Shown here: positions 33,122 through 45,088 of the stretch, piece by piece
Numbering within the stretch: the stretch's first letter is position 1
Layout: the number at the start of each line of letters is the position of its first letter
Origin: Okapia johnstoni
Lineage: Eukaryota > Chordata > Mammalia > Artiodactyla > Giraffidae
Direction: 5' to 3'
Assembly: GCA_024291935.2 (NCBI GenBank)
Contig: CM044307.1
Coordinates: forward strand, 94,369,461-94,433,460
DNA: 64,000 nucleotides
Position numbers and translations under genes: made by a program
The notes under the pieces: model-generated
What the model saw: only the letters and a program-made list of their open reading frames with translations
Databases searched by the model: none
What the model was told of the DNA's origin: nothing

Positions 33122-33339
33122 TGTGTATGCGCTCAGTCATGTACAACTTTTTGCAATCCCATGGATTGTAGCCCGCCAGGCTCCACTGTCCATGGGATTC
33201 TCCAGGCAGGAATACTGGAGTGGGTTGCCATTTCCTGCTCCAGGGGATCTTCCTGATCCGGGGACTGAACCCCCACATCTCTTGTCTCTCCTGCATCAGC
33301 AGGTGGGTTCTTTACCACTAGCACCACTGGAGAAGCCCT
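33122..33339 (-). mobile_element. Bov-tA SINE
   Basis: GTATGCGCTCAGTCATGTACAAC ... CACTAGCACCACTGGAGAAGCCC. Head slightly diverged. Starts 30 bp after the previous SINE, same orientation. Confidence 0.93.
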
Positions 33340-33515
33340 ATATTTCTACACTAAGAGATTAGGCACCAGAGAAAACAGTTCATATTCTATAAAATAGAAG
33401 AATATTTGAAAAGAACAGAGGTTGTAGGGACAATTACAGAGGCTCCTGATGCCAAGGAGATTCTAGGAATAATCGTTATTGTAATATCTTTTCAAAAGGA
33501 GGAATAATGTGTGTA

Positions 33516-33745
33516 TTTGGGGTCTCAGGAGGCTTCCTTTGTGGCTCAGATAGTAAACAATCTGCCTGCAATGCAGGAAATCCAGCTTCGATCCCTGGGT
33601 CAGGAAGATCCCACGGAGAAGGAAATGGCAACCCACTCCAGTATTTTTGCCTGGAGAATTCCATGGACAGAGGAACCTGGCGGGCTACAGTCCATGGGAT
33701 CATAAACAGTTGGACATGACTGAGGGACCATCTTTTGGGTCTCAG
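33516..33745 (+). mobile_element. Bov-tA SINE with 13-bp TSD
   Basis: Body 33529-33732. Duplication tttggggtctcag (33516-33528) and ttttgggtctcag (33733-33745), one mismatch. Opposite orientation to the SINE ending at 33339. Confidence 0.95.
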
Positions 33746-34660
33746 AGGCTGAGGAAGAGATAACTTGCTCCTGATCACTAAGACACTGTGATGGAAGGTA
33801 CTTCAGGGGGTTCAGACAAAAGAAGACTAGCAGATGTTCTGATTCTTTTTCAGTACCGGGAACCTCAACAAAGATCTTGCAAGCCTGGTTTCCTGTTGCA
33901 CTCCCATGGGGGTAAAAGGAAATAAGTGATTGCTGAATAGAACTCATGATTCTCAGATAAGACCTGCTCTTGCAACTTACTTTTTGTATATTAAATTATT
34001 ATACATTAAGTTATTTATTTTGAGAATACAGTAAATTTGAATAATATTTTTGACTTCTCTGCTCCTTACTGGTACATGAGAATGAAAAGTAAGCACTGTA
34101 TTAAACAGAGTAAGTTAAAATACCACAACAAGAGAATGATGAATTAAAATCAAGTTTAGGCAAGCAAAAGATCATCATTTTACTTTTCTTAGGAGCAATC
34201 TAAATTCTAGGTAAGAAGAAATGATAGGGAATAATGAAGATTTTATCGGTTTTGAGTTTAAAATATTAAAATCAGTATTAATTTATAGGCAGAGAGAAGA
34301 CTTGCATTTGTTTAAATCATAGTGTTTGCACAAACTCACAAACTAAGCAGCTTTGAAGTAGCTGAGCTGAGAGGCAGCACTATCACTCGTAGGTAAAGAG
34401 GCGGCCAAGGTCATCGCAGTAATCCAAGACCGAGTGAACAACAGCAGGGATAAAGGCACTATGCTTTTAGTGATTATTGGACCTTGTGCATTTTGATTAC
34501 TTGATAAAGAAAAATGTAAGGAGTGGCACAACTTTGGGAGGACCAAAAAAATTACAGACAATGAAAATGCTTTCAGTAGGACATCAGCTTATGTTTTTCA
34601 GTTCTTGTTCCTCTTGACCTTCAAGCTCTTTATGTCTTATTCTCCTTTCTGTTCATCTCT
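33746..34660. other. Anonymous DNA
   Basis: No confident repeat. 34360-34450 has a weak resemblance to reverse-strand L2 (AAGAGGCGGCCAAGGTCATCGCAGTAATCC). Confidence 0.4.
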
Positions 34661-34834
34661 TCAGTTGCAACCCCATGGACTGTGGACTGTCCAGGCTCTT
34701 CTCTCAAATGGGATTCTCCAGGCAAGAATACTGGAGTGGGTTGCCGTTTCCTACTCCGACCCAGGGATCGAACCCAAGTCTGTGTCTCCTGTGTTGCAGG
34801 TGTATTCTTTACTGCTGAGTCATCCAAGAAGAAG
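34661..34834 (-). mobile_element. Bov-tA SINE, tail truncated
   Basis: CAACCCCATGGACTGTGGACTGTCC ... CCAGGCAAGAATACTGGAGTGGG ... ACTGCTGAGTCATCC. Missing the extreme tail and part of the middle. Confidence 0.87.
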
Positions 34835-36579
34835 GCCTCTTCTATACCTTAATTGTCTGAAGCTTTCCAATACCCTCTCTTCTTCCTTCCCATCAACACA
34901 GGATACTCTTGACTTAGCTTTATTCCTTTTCCCTTTCTAGTCTAATGGGTGTGAGAATGAATCTATTCCTCTGCCAGCGAACACATTGTAATTTTAGCAA
35001 GTGTCTTATAAGAAAATTTCTTAAGCCAAAGAAATGATAAGTTTGGTGATGAGAAAGGAGGGATTTGAGCAGTGCCACGCAAGTGAGTGATTCTGTTGTT
35101 GTTGACGGTGAGGCCTTGAAATGTGTCTCAATTCATACCCCATTGAAGCAGTTGCTGCATCTCAATCAGCTTGACATTGCTTCTACAATGTCTCCAGGTG
35201 AATTTATCTCAGAAATCTACAACGGAAGTCTTTGGACTTCGGAGAATTCAGGTCATAAAGATGACCTCTAGAATTTAGTATATACTATGATGTAATTTAA
35301 GACTTAATAAAAATAACTCTAAATGGCATATTCAAGACTAAACAGAAAACATATAGGATATTTTAAAAATATGAAGTAATTCAGTAGGATGAATCAAACC
35401 AGTCACAGGTCTTTTCCAAACCTAAAATAATATCCAGTAATGTGAAATATGACCTGTGCTGTCTTAACTTTATAAAGTGACCTTACATCTAACCGAGCAG
35501 TTTGATTTAGGGGCTGGACTTGGGCAGAATGGCTTTTAAAAGCACTGGGATAAGCTGTTAAGTTAACCATGGTGCACATGCAATTTTCAGAAGACCTTGC
35601 CTCTTCTTGAATGGTAACTTGTTCTGTGCTCCTAGCCTCGATGATTTTGACATGTTAAAAATGTATTAATTTATCACTCATTTTCACTCTTTTGAAACTT
35701 GACAATAATGCCTAAATTCTAGTGAAGAACAAAATTTACACTACACTTATTTATACAAGAATCAAGTTTCTGTTAATATGAGTTCAGCGTTTGACTTCAA
35801 TCTAAAATTATCTTTACTTTGAAACACTAAGTATCATCTCACTCCTCTCATCCTTGTAACACAGTTACATGTATAAAGGCCATGTTATATCTCTAGGAAA
35901 TTTGAATGTTTAAGAGTTAGTAGGTGCTACTACTGGTGTTAAAACAGGACTCAGGAAATTAACTATATTGTTAAAATGCATCAGTGATGAAAGTAAACAC
36001 CTAAGTGAAAGTATTTATAGGTCCTGCTGATGAGTTTAACAGTGCATATTCATGTATAACGCCTGTGTTATTAAGTAAAGTTTACTGAATATAAGTCTTA
36101 TAGAATCATTCTTTTCAGTCAATGGTATCTATAACAAGAGTTCATTCTGTGACAATTAAAATAGCTTCATTCTTCATATTATAATTATTTTGAGGTATAT
36201 TCCACTTTAAGGAAGCTGATATAAACATATACATTTCAGGATAGTTGTTCACATTTTAAAAAGCTGTTTCATAGAAAGATTCATGATCACATTCTTTGAA
36301 ATAACATGCTCTCTCAGCACACTTAAGTGCTGGTTTACACATCATTAACTACTTGACAGAGGGGAAAAGGTTGGGAACGGAAGAGAGAAATTTAGAACTA
36401 ATGTAATGGAGTCACTAATAATTGAATACAAAAACAAAGCTTAACTGAAATTTATAAAGTAAGTCAGTGAGGAAATATGTTTTATTATCTGGACAATTTT
36501 AGTACCACTTCTATGGTATTAAATGAAATACTTATTAAAATAATTTAAGGCAGGCAGGTTTTGAAAATTTCCTTAGGTA
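34835..36579. other. Repeat-poor AT-rich DNA
   Basis: No interspersed repeat recognised across about 1.7 kb, exceptional for this window. A 68-codon + frame (35065-35271) is unidentified. Confidence 0.5.
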
Positions 36580-37140
36580 TCTTTAATTCAGCAGAAAAAA
36601 GTGACTATAATTTTTTTCATTGTATAATTGTCAGCAGCATTAAATTCAGAGGTGTGAGTTGTTGTTGATGCCCATGGCAACTTAATACTCATACAATCAC
36701 AGGGGTAGGAAACACAGATCGATAGCACACAGTGGCTGTAATCAACATGCAGATTAATGAACAGGGCCATATCCACCGGGGAATGCTAGAACAAAGACCA
36801 GTTGAACATTTGAAATGCTAAGTTGCTGCTAAGTCTCAATTCTTCATCAATCTCCATCCATTATGACCATTGATGCAGAGCAGACATTAAGAGGAAAACA
36901 ATAACATACTGATTCATAAATGCTAGAGTGCAAGGAACGGTTAGCTCTGGGAAAATCATGGCTGTGATTATTTCATGGCTCAGCCTACCTAGAAGATCTG
37001 ACACTTTATTTCTAATTTTTATTGTTCCCTGGACCTGAAAGGCTTGTATTTAATAAGTTGGTTTTAATGGAACTAATAGCACAGCAAAAGGTTAGTTGAA
37101 CAATCTTTTCCCTGATTATCTCAACATAGGTTTGAATTGT
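36580..37140. other. Repeat-free stretch, candidate conserved non-coding DNA
   Basis: Complex sequence without repeats, homopolymers or a coding frame. It contains homeodomain-like ATTAATGA (36752 area) and SOX-like ATTGTTCC motifs. A regulatory role is only a guess from composition and from the absence of insertions. Confidence 0.25.
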
Positions 37141-37460
37141 TCCTTTAACTAAATTCTTTAACTTAGAAAAATCACAGTCAGAGAAATCAAAAATTAAAAA
37201 GACTCATGAAATCATCTAAAATATTATCGTCTTGTAAGGACAAAATTTTCTCACAGTATGATCAAACATTATCTGTAGAGTTAGAGCTAGACGTATTCAG
37301 TGGCCATTTTCTTTATTTTCATTGATATTGACAGCTCTGTCCACATCTTGGGGTTTTAAATAAATCTCATAGAAGTTCACCGACATGGAATCCACAGAAT
37401 GTTCTTGACTTGGGAGGAAATTTCCCATCACTACTTTGGAAGGTATAAAAATGATTTTCT
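37141..37460. other. Anonymous DNA
   Basis: Nothing recognised; continues the repeat-poor island up to the CHR-2 insertion. Confidence 0.5.
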
Positions 37461-37745
37461 GGGACTTCACTAGTGGTGCAGTGGATAAGAATCCGTCTGC
37501 CAATGCAGGGCACACAGGTTCAATTCCTGGTATGGAAAGGTTCCACATGCCACAGAGCGATGAAGCCGGTGTCTCACAACTACTGAAGCCTGCGCGCCCA
37601 GAGTCTGTGCTCCACAACACAAGAAGTCACCACAACGAGAAGCCATGACTACGACGAGGAATAGCCCCGGCTCACTGCAACTAGAGAAAGTCTGCACAAA
37701 GCAACAAAGACCCAGAGCAGTCAAAATAAACAAATAAATAAAGAT
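37461..37745 (+). mobile_element. CHR-2-type cetartiodactyl SINE
   Basis: GGGACTTCACTAGTGGTGCAGTGG head, TGCCAATGCAGGGCACACAGG, then the non-Bov body TGAAGCCGGTGTCTCACAAC, TGCTCCACAACACAAGAAGTCACC, CACTGCAACTAGAGAAAGTC, ending in AATAAACAAATAAATAAAG. The body differs entirely from Bov-tA and marks the CHR family shared by ruminants, whales and hippos. Confidence 0.92.
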
Positions 37746-37786
37746 ATATTTTTAAATATTAAAAGAAATGATCACGTGGTAGGTAT

Positions 37787-38029
37787 AGCACTGGGGCTTC
37801 CCAGGTGGCACTAGTGGTTAAGAACCCACCTGTCAATTCAGGAGACATAAGAGACATGGTTTCGATCCCGGGGCTGGGAAGATCCCCTGGAGAAGGAAAT
37901 GGCAACCCACTCCAGTATTCTTGCCTGGAGAATGCCATGGACAGAGGAGCCTGGCCGGCTACAGTTCATGGGATGGCAAAGAATCAGACATGCCTGAAGT
38001 GACTTAGCACACACATATGCACAGCACTG
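37787..38029 (+). mobile_element. Bov-tA SINE
   Basis: GGGGCTTCCCAGGTGGCACTAGTGG head variant (the TAGTGGTTAAGAACCCACCTG subtype) to CAGACATGCCTGAAGTGACTTAGC. Short duplication agcactg at 37787-37793 and 38023-38029. Confidence 0.94.
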
Positions 38030-38039
38030 TATTGGAGAA

Positions 38040-38215
38040 TTTACATGGGCTCCTCCAATCCATACAACTTTTTGACATGAAATAACATTGTCCTTTATTT
38101 TATGAGCAAAGCAACTAACACTCGGTGATATTCCCAATCACACTGTCCAGGAGCAGTGAAGCTAGGTAGACAACACAGATCCTTCTGACTCTAAAGTTTG
38201 GCCATTTCCTCTACA
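38040..38215 (-). mobile_element. MIR SINE
   Basis: ATTGTCCTTTATTTTATGAGCAAAGC ... TCACACTGTCCAGGAGCAGTGAAGC ... CCTTCTGACTCTAAAGTTTGG fits the reverse MIR core with substitutions. Confidence 0.65.
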
Positions 38216-38394
38216 TTCTTGCCAGGTCCTAGACTCTAAGTCTGGGTTGACTTCTCCTGAGCATTCTTATTAATCAATGAATATATAGACCTTTAGTATT
38301 CTTACAGAATATACACATTCAAAGTATCAACCTACTGCCTCTCAGGTGATGTTAGATGCAGGAACATTTCAACCCCACGAAGCTCTCTTCAGCC

Positions 38395-38874
38395 TTGTTT
38401 CAGTTCAATTCAGTTCAGTCGCTCAGTTATGTCCGCCTCTTTGCAACCCCATAAACCACAGCACGCCAGGCCTCCCTGTCCATCACCAACTCCCAGAGCT
38501 TACTCAAACTCATGTCCATCAAGTCCGTGATGCCTTCCGACCATCTCAACCTCTGTCATCCCCTTCTCCTCCCGCCTTCAATCTTTCCCAGCATCAGGGT
38601 CTTTTCCAAGGAGTCAGTTCTTCTCACCAAGTGCCCAAAGTATTGGAACTTCAGCTTTAGCATCAGTCCTTCCAATGAATATTTAGGACTCATTTCCTTT
38701 AGGATCGATTGGTTTTATCTCCTTGCTGTCCAAGGGACTTGCAAGAGTCTTCTTCAACATGACAGTTCAAAAGCATCAATTTTTTGGCACTCAGCTTTCT
38801 TTATTACCCAACTCTCACATCCATACATGACTACTGGAAAAGCCGTAGCTTTGACTAGATGTCCTTTGTTTTAG
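38395..38874 (-). mobile_element. BovB 3' part with TSD
   Basis: Reverse BovB 38404-38865 from the CAATTCAGTTCAGTCGCTCAG tail to CCGTAGCTTTGACTAG. Possible duplication ttgtttcag (38395-38403) and ttgttttag (38866-38874). 5'-truncated to about 460 bp; overlapping frames of 100-120 codons are coding shadows. Confidence 0.93.
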
Positions 38875-39505
38875 TTTACGTCCCCTGAAAATCTGTTCCT
38901 TTATTGGATGGACTTCTCAACAAGTCACTACAGTTGCATGGCCTCAGTTGAATGGACTCTGCTTAGGAATTTAAAGTGTGTCATTAAATCAGGATTCATG
39001 AAAATTATATCTCAATTTATATGTTTTCTCTTTTACAAAATCCTTCCTATAATTTAAAAAATTTATTTTACTACAACCTTGTCAAATGACTAGTACAGGA
39101 ATTAATTAATTGACAAATTACTTTTAATTAATTTTATTGAGATTCAATTTGCTAATTTTGAAGCTGAAAATCACAATACTGAACGAAATGTGCAAGACTT
39201 CAAACAAAATTCATCTGGCTTTTGGTATGTTGCTGTTTGCCAGCTTTTCATAAGTCGTATTAGAACCTATCACTAAATGGTCTGCAGAGAAGAAATTATA
39301 TCACAAACAACCATTCTTGCCTTCATCATTCGCTGATGCTCTCTCTGCTTTGTTAACTCCTCCAAGACATTGGTATGGAATTTTAACTTTCCACTAAAGC
39401 TTTTTCTGTCTTCTTTTTTTTTAAACCACGAACCCCCTCTAATAGAATCAGGATATTTTCACAACCTTGATGCTGATGTTCAAATTAGCCCAGGAAGTGG
39501 TGCAG
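38875..39505. other. AT-rich anonymous DNA
   Basis: Nothing recognised. Confidence 0.5.
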
Positions 39506-39509
39506 GGAT

Positions 39510-39665
39510 CCAGTAGAGAAATCAATGGTCAGGAGACTTAAACTTCAGCTCAGGTTCTGTTAAATATTTGCCTTAGGAACTTGGGTTAGTGCCTTACATT
39601 CTTGGTGTCATATGCCTCATCCATACAATGACAGCATTTTTGAAGTTCATGTGATCAGGTTCTAG
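39510..39665 (+). mobile_element. Degenerate MIR
   Basis: CAGGAGACTTAAACTTCAGCTCAGGTTCTG, GGAACTTGGGTTAGTGCCTTACATTC, CCTCATCCATACAATGACAGC fits the forward MIR core (tgggttc...gctctg ... cttgggcaagt ... cctcatctgtaaaatg). Confidence 0.6.
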
Positions 39666-40902
39666 AAAATTGGACTTAATTCTGAGACTATACATAAATT
39701 CTTATTGTCACAAGTCATTATCTCTTTCAGCTACCTCTTTTTGTTACAGTTTAAAACTGATGCCTCTTTATTTATATTAACTTGAAATTAACATCTCTTT
39801 TAAGGGGCTACGTGCATCTCTGTCTTATAAGATATCCCTTTATGTGTCTCTTTTTTCTAAGCTGAATTCTTGGCCACTTAAAGTGGATAATAGTATATAT
39901 TATCCCTATTCTATACTCTCATCTTCAGCCTGAAAGCTATGAAGTATCTTCAACCAGTGAAATCTGGGTTTTGGATTATTTTCCAGCCTGGATGTTTTTT
40001 TTTTTTTCACACTTCAGTTTTTACCCTAAGAGTCTCTATCCTTCACAGAGATGCACTACACCTTTCAATTAAGAAACATCTGTGAATTTAATTAATGTGC
40101 TGTTGACTCCCATCCTTTTCCAGGTTATTAATGAGGAGGTTAAATCAGAACAGACTAGGCTGTATCTTGAGTCCCAGGGCTATCTTCTGGAAAAACTTCC
40201 TCCATAGCATTTCCATCTCTTTGCATTGCTTTAGAGAACTCATGCTATATGATACTGAATATGTTTTGGAAATACAGCATTTTAGATGTTAAAGAAATAT
40301 TTTGGTAAGATCACATGTTTTTAGTCATGTTGTTATTTATTTATTTATTTATTTTGGATCTCTCTCTTTTGAGAGGGATGATAGTAATCTATGGTTCAGC
40401 GAAACGATACGTTCTGGAGGAAATCAATGAGTTAGCATGTGAAATGGATGGATTTTGAAACCAGTGTATCACCTCCAACATTCTGCAAAAACACCAATTC
40501 TATGGAATGTGAGAAATCGACTATGCACAGGGGGCAGGCAGGTTATAAGCATGTTTAGTAAGCAGTGAACCATTACAGTTTATGCTTTAAAATTGTTTTG
40601 TTGACTGCACAAGTATTTTATAAGATCAATAATTTATATTCATGGTACTTATCTTTATATTTAATAATACACGCACATACACACATATAGACACATATAA
40701 GTGCTCATCAAAACTGACAATGGAGAGAGCAAGTAGCCAATGTATCAGCTATCTTCTTAGATCACGAGAGCAAAATAAAGAAAGATAGGACTGTAAGTAC
40801 AGGTTCATAAATCTTCCCCTTTCTATAACACAACCGAAGATTTTAAAGCCAGGGAAAGTCCTTAACCTCAAAATTAGAGCATTTGGTTTTTTTCCTTTCA
40901 CT
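39666..40902. other. AT-rich anonymous DNA
   Basis: No repeat family seen except a (TTTA)n tract at about 40333-40355 and a poly(T) run near 39996-40008. Confidence 0.5.
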
Positions 40903-41149
40903 TATAATGCTTGGTGCTAGGGTGCTAAGTCGCTTCAGTCATGTCTGACTCTTTGCGACCCTATGGACTGTAGCCCGCCAGGCTCCTCTGTCCTTGGGAT
41001 TTTCCAGGCACGATTGCTGGAGTGGGTTGCCATGCCCTCCTCCAGGGGAACTTCTGACCCAGGTATCGAACCTGGGTCTCTTACATTTCCTGCATTGGCA
41101 AGCGGGTTGTTTACCACTAGCACCACCTGGGAAGCCCTATACTGCTTGG
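40903..41149 (-). mobile_element. Bov-tA SINE with 12-bp TSD
   Basis: Body 40915-41137. Duplication tataatgcttgg (40903-40914) and tatactgcttgg (41138-41149). The head is the TAGCACCACCTGGGAAGCCC subtype. Confidence 0.96.
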
Positions 41150-41544
41150 ATGACCTGCTAAATACGCTACAATTTGAAACAAAATGAAGGTAGAATTCAG
41201 GAAATATTATGTTCTCTTCCAAAAACACCACTACCTATACAGAAACCATGTAAAACACTCTTATCAAGAGGGCACTTTGCTGTTGCACTCAGTGTAGGAT
41301 GAAGCAGTTATGGGGCGTGTGCAGACGAGAGAAAGGGAAGAGTCTGCTTCAAGCTGCTCTCCTCGGGGCATGTTAATGTCATGCTGGCAGTTCAGTGCAA
41401 GGACTTGAGGAGAATACTCGGGGCCGGAGCTTTCCATTGGTTCTCTTTTTTTCCTGCCTTCACTCTCTAATGAAGCATTCATTCAAATAAAGGAGGAAAT
41501 TCTCCTTTACTTGGAAGGGTAATATGTGGCATAAAGGGCTGGTT
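41150..41544. other. Anonymous DNA
   Basis: Unidentified; more GC-rich around 41300-41440. A 72-codon minus frame is not recognisable. Confidence 0.45.
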
Positions 41545-41960
41545 TGTTTCCTAGGGCTGCAATAACAAATGACTACAAACTGGATGGCTTAAAACAAAAG
41601 TTTATTTTATTCTATCACAGTTCTGGAAGCCAGAAGTCTAAAATCAAGGTCTTGGCAGGCAGGGTTGCACTCGCTGAGATAACTCTAGAGGAGAATCCTT
41701 CTTTGTGTTTTCCAGCGTCTGGTGGCTCTCAGTGTCCTCGATGTGGCTGCTTAACTCCAATCTTTGCCTCCCTTTTCTCGTGGTCTCTTTCTGTCTCTCC
41801 TCTGTGTGTCTTAAAATGTTTGTTGTTGGGATTTAGGGTCCACCCAGATAAACCAGGATGATCGCATCCTAACTTAGTTACATCTGCAAAGACCCCCTTA
41901 TGAAGGTTCATAGACATATCTTTTTGGAGGCCACCGTTGAACCCACTACAAGAGCACAAG
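41545..41960 (-). mobile_element. MaLR (MLT1-type) LTR
   Basis: TTTCCTAGGGCTGCAATAACAAATGACTACAAACTGG, CACAGTTCTGGAAGCCAGAAGTCTAAAATCAAGG, GGATTTAGGGTCCACCCAGATAAACCAGGATGATC, AACTTAGTTACATCTGCAAAGACCCC is the familiar reverse strand of an MLT1-like LTR, nearly complete. The 105-codon frame at 41544-41861 is fortuitous. Confidence 0.8.
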
Positions 41961-42341
41961 GCAGGAGAGTGAAAAGCAACTTTATAAAGGCAATTTTACA
42001 ACTGAAGACCAACAGCAACAAACTTCCAGGACTTAGTATGTGTCCATATTAGATTAAAAGAATCCACATCTTTCAAAATGAACCTATCACTGAAATAAGA
42101 CTCTTGCAGGGTGCTGTAAACATCTATCTAAATTTGATGTTACTTGGCAGCAAGACTGGGATCTTCCACATCTTTATTCTCAAGACAGAACTTGAATCAG
42201 AATACGGGTTAGAATAAGTCCTGAATGAAGTTAGAGCTTTAAATATGTCAAATAGTGGATGAAGAAGGTAATTCTTGCATTTTTATTTCAGAGCATACTC
42301 TCATATGCAATTTGATTTTAGAGGCAGGATAGAATATTTAT
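41961..42341. other. Anonymous DNA
   Basis: Nothing recognised. Confidence 0.5.
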
Positions 42342-42540
42342 GGGGTTTCCCAGGTAGTGCAGTGGTAAAGAATTCACCTGCAATGCAGGAGATGAGATAC
42401 AGGAGACCCAGGTTCGGTCCCTGGGTCAGGAAGATCCCCTGGAGAAGGAAATGGCAACTTACTCCAGTAGTCTTGCCTGGGAAATCCCATGGACAGAGGA
42501 GCCTCGTGGGCTACAGTCATGGGGTCGCAAAAGTCGAAAT
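42342..42540 (+). mobile_element. Bov-tA SINE with head-internal duplication
   Basis: Head GGGGTTTCCCAGGTAGTGCAGTGG. CTGCAATGCAGGAGATGAGATACAGGAGACCC shows a short partial duplication around CAGGAGA within the B-box region. Tail degenerates after GGGGTCGCAAAAGTCG. Confidence 0.93.
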
Positions 42541-42729
42541 TTACATAGTGGCCAAACCACCACCACCAGCATGCTCATAAAATGCCTCACCTCAGCCATC
42601 AGATTTCCTCAAATCCCCAAACTACCTGTTACTAAATGCCTAATTTTAGCAAATTAATTTGCCATCTGTTCCTCAGTTTATCTATAAATCAATTCTTTGT
42701 GAGGAACCTGGTATGTAACAAGCACATAA

Positions 42730-42855
42730 TAAATAATAATTCTCAAAACCATCTATTATTTTTAAGTTGAGAAAAGAGATTCAGAGAGGTCGGGAAACCT
42801 GTTCAGAAAGTATGTGCAAAGCATGGCTTAGAATTTGGGTACTCAGATGTCTAGC
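42730..42855 (-). mobile_element. Degenerate MIR
   Basis: TTGAGAAAAGAGATTCAGAGAGGTCGGGAAACCTG then AGCATGGCTTAGAATTTGGGTACTCAGATGTC resembles the reverse MIR core. Confidence 0.6.
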
Positions 42856-43074
42856 TTAGCTTTCTTTGCACATTTTGAAGGATCCAGAAAGGAGAAGGAA
42901 TCAATCATGACCATAACATTTCAAATGTGCAGGAAGGACAGAATCTTGATTTTTAAATGCCATAAAGGGATTAAAAGAGTAAGCAATTTGGGGGGAAATA
43001 ATGGGAAAGAGAATGAGTTCAGTTTGGGGAAGGTTGAATTGGGAATATTGCCATGAGATATTAATGCAAATGAC

Positions 43075-43680
43075 CGTGTCATGCTCAATGGCTTTTTATT
43101 GTACTAACAATAAAATCTAGAGTCCTCTCAATGGCCTAAAAAATTTTGTACTGTATTGTATCTGTGTGTATTGTGTTATATATCCCTTCCCTGACTTTTT
43201 TCTCCCTTTTTATAAACCTTTTTCTTCCTTCCAATTCTATGATGATGCCAGATTTTTTGTTCTGCACAGGCAGCTCTCCCTTCCTAGAATTTTCTTTCCC
43301 TCAGTCTTTGAATGGTTTCCTCTCATCTTACGCAGATTTTCTTCAAACCGCATCTCCTCAGAGATCTTCCATTGTAATGTCTCTATTATAGCTATGCTGC
43401 TCTGCCCTCTGTGACTCTCTTATTTTGTCTTCAAAGCAGTCAGGATGAACTAAACCACGTTAGTCTTTGCATGTGTGCACACACGTGTGTATGTGTGGGG
43501 GGGCATGCCCGCATGCATGCACAGTCATGTGTGTGTCCGTTTCTTCTATTAAACTGTAAACTTTTTAAAGACAAGAGCTTTGTCTTGGCATTGCCATGTG
43601 GCCATATCTTCAACATCTGACATATACTAAGTGAGCAATAGCTGTTTACAGAATACATAAATGAGTGGCACAAATATCTA
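43075..43680 (+). mobile_element. L2 LINE 3' UTR
   Basis: GTCCTCTCAATGGCCTAAAAAATTTTG, TCTCCTCAGAGATCTTCC, TTCTATTAAACTGTAAACTTTTTAAAGACAAGAGCTTTGTC, AAGTGAGCAATAGCTGTTTACAGAATAC are the L2 3' landmarks in order. A purine/pyrimidine GT/CA-rich tract sits inside at about 43476-43535. Confidence 0.78.
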
Positions 43681-44596
43681 ACACTAATAACCTCCATGTA
43701 GTGTTGGTGACTAGGAAGGCATGACTTACACTATTGCTTTTCAATTGCTTGATTGATTCATACAAAGAAAATCTACACCCTCTTTATTCTGATGGTTCTT
43801 TGAAAGCCTTAAAAACTGGATCCCAAAAAAGAAGAAAGCAAAATAGTATAGCTTATTACAAAAAAAGCTAACCAGTTCAATTTTTAAATTGTCTATATGT
43901 GTGCTTCTGTGTTAAAAAATGTCAGCACACATCTGTGTCAAAAACACATAGGAAATCTTTTAAGTAGAGATTTGGTTAAAAATCTGTCTGTGAATGTGAA
44001 GTTGCATATTGTGTTTTGTCTGCTCTATTTAAATAGGACTCAGTTCAATTAGATTATCAAATGCTAGAGCATCCCCAAGGTATCTAAGTATAAGCTGCAG
44101 CATTTCCTGTCTACTTAATTCTTTAAAAAAACTCAATAATAGCCACGGTACACTCCCTAATCTACTGTGTGCTAAAAATCTTGCTATCAATGATACAGCA
44201 ACAGAAAAGTACTCTTGACTCCCAGACATGTCTCAACACTTACAAAGTGTATTACCTAGAATTTCCTTTTCCGTCTTTCACTCTGGCTTGGCATATTTTC
44301 AGAATCCCAGTAATTAAGAAACAAATATATTTTTCATGGTACTACTAAGAGGACAAATATGGGATCCATCTTTTTCAGAATTTATCAGAAGGTCTGGCTT
44401 AAAATAGGCCTTAATATATACCTAATGAATGAATGGCTGAATGTTTGGAACATGAATGAATGAAAATATTCCAGTTTAAAATTAAAAAAATTTTTCTTAC
44501 CATTTTGATTTTTCTTATTTTCATTTTGGTATTTAAAATCATCTTTCTTTTATTGTTTTCCTTTCAGCCACACATTTTGAGTTTTATTGTACCTGC
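43681..44596. other. AT-rich anonymous DNA
   Basis: Nothing recognised. Confidence 0.5.
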
Positions 44597-45088
44597 ATTT
44601 TCATTGTTCAGTTCAGTTGCTCAGTTGTGTCCGACTTCTTGCGACCCCATGGACTTCAACAAGCTAGGCTTCCCTGTCCATCACCAACTCCCAGAGCTTG
44701 CTCAAACTCATGTCCATCGAGTCAGTGATGCCATCCAACCATCTCATCCTCTGTCGTCTCCTTCTCCTCCTGCCTTCCATCTTTCCCAGCATCGGGGTCT
44801 TTTCCAATGAGTCAGTTCTTCGAATCAGATGGCAAAAGTATTGGAGCTTCAGCTTAAGCATCAGTCCCTCTAGTGAATATTCAGGACTGATTTCCTTTAG
44901 GATGGACTGCTTGGATCTCCTTGCAGTCCAAGGAACTCTCAACAGTCTTCTCCAGCACCTCAGTTCAGAAGCATCAATTCTTCAGCACTCGGCTTTCTTT
45001 ATGGTCCAACTCTCACATCCATACATGACTACTGGAAAAACCATACCTTGACTCTAGGGTCCTCTGTCAGCAAAGTAATTTTCATTGT
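44597..45088 (-). mobile_element. BovB 3' part with perfect 11-bp TSD
   Basis: Reverse BovB 44608-45077, tail (CAGTTCAGTTGCTCAGTTGTGTCC) at left. Flanked by attttcattgt at 44597-44607 and 45078-45088. A 92-codon minus frame (44664-44942) keeps the [21 protein letters not shown] block, so divergence is modest. 5'-truncated to about 470 bp. Confidence 0.96.

Noticed and set aside
33476..33778. Recurrent 60-120-codon frames in many places with CDPMDCSPPGSSVHGI-like products
   Set aside because: Translations of Bov-tA/BOV-A2 SINEs, not genes.
37461..37530. tRNA-like segments with A/B-box-like motifs
   Set aside because: They are the heads of CHR and Bov-tA SINEs, without a complete cloverleaf or isolated tRNA context.
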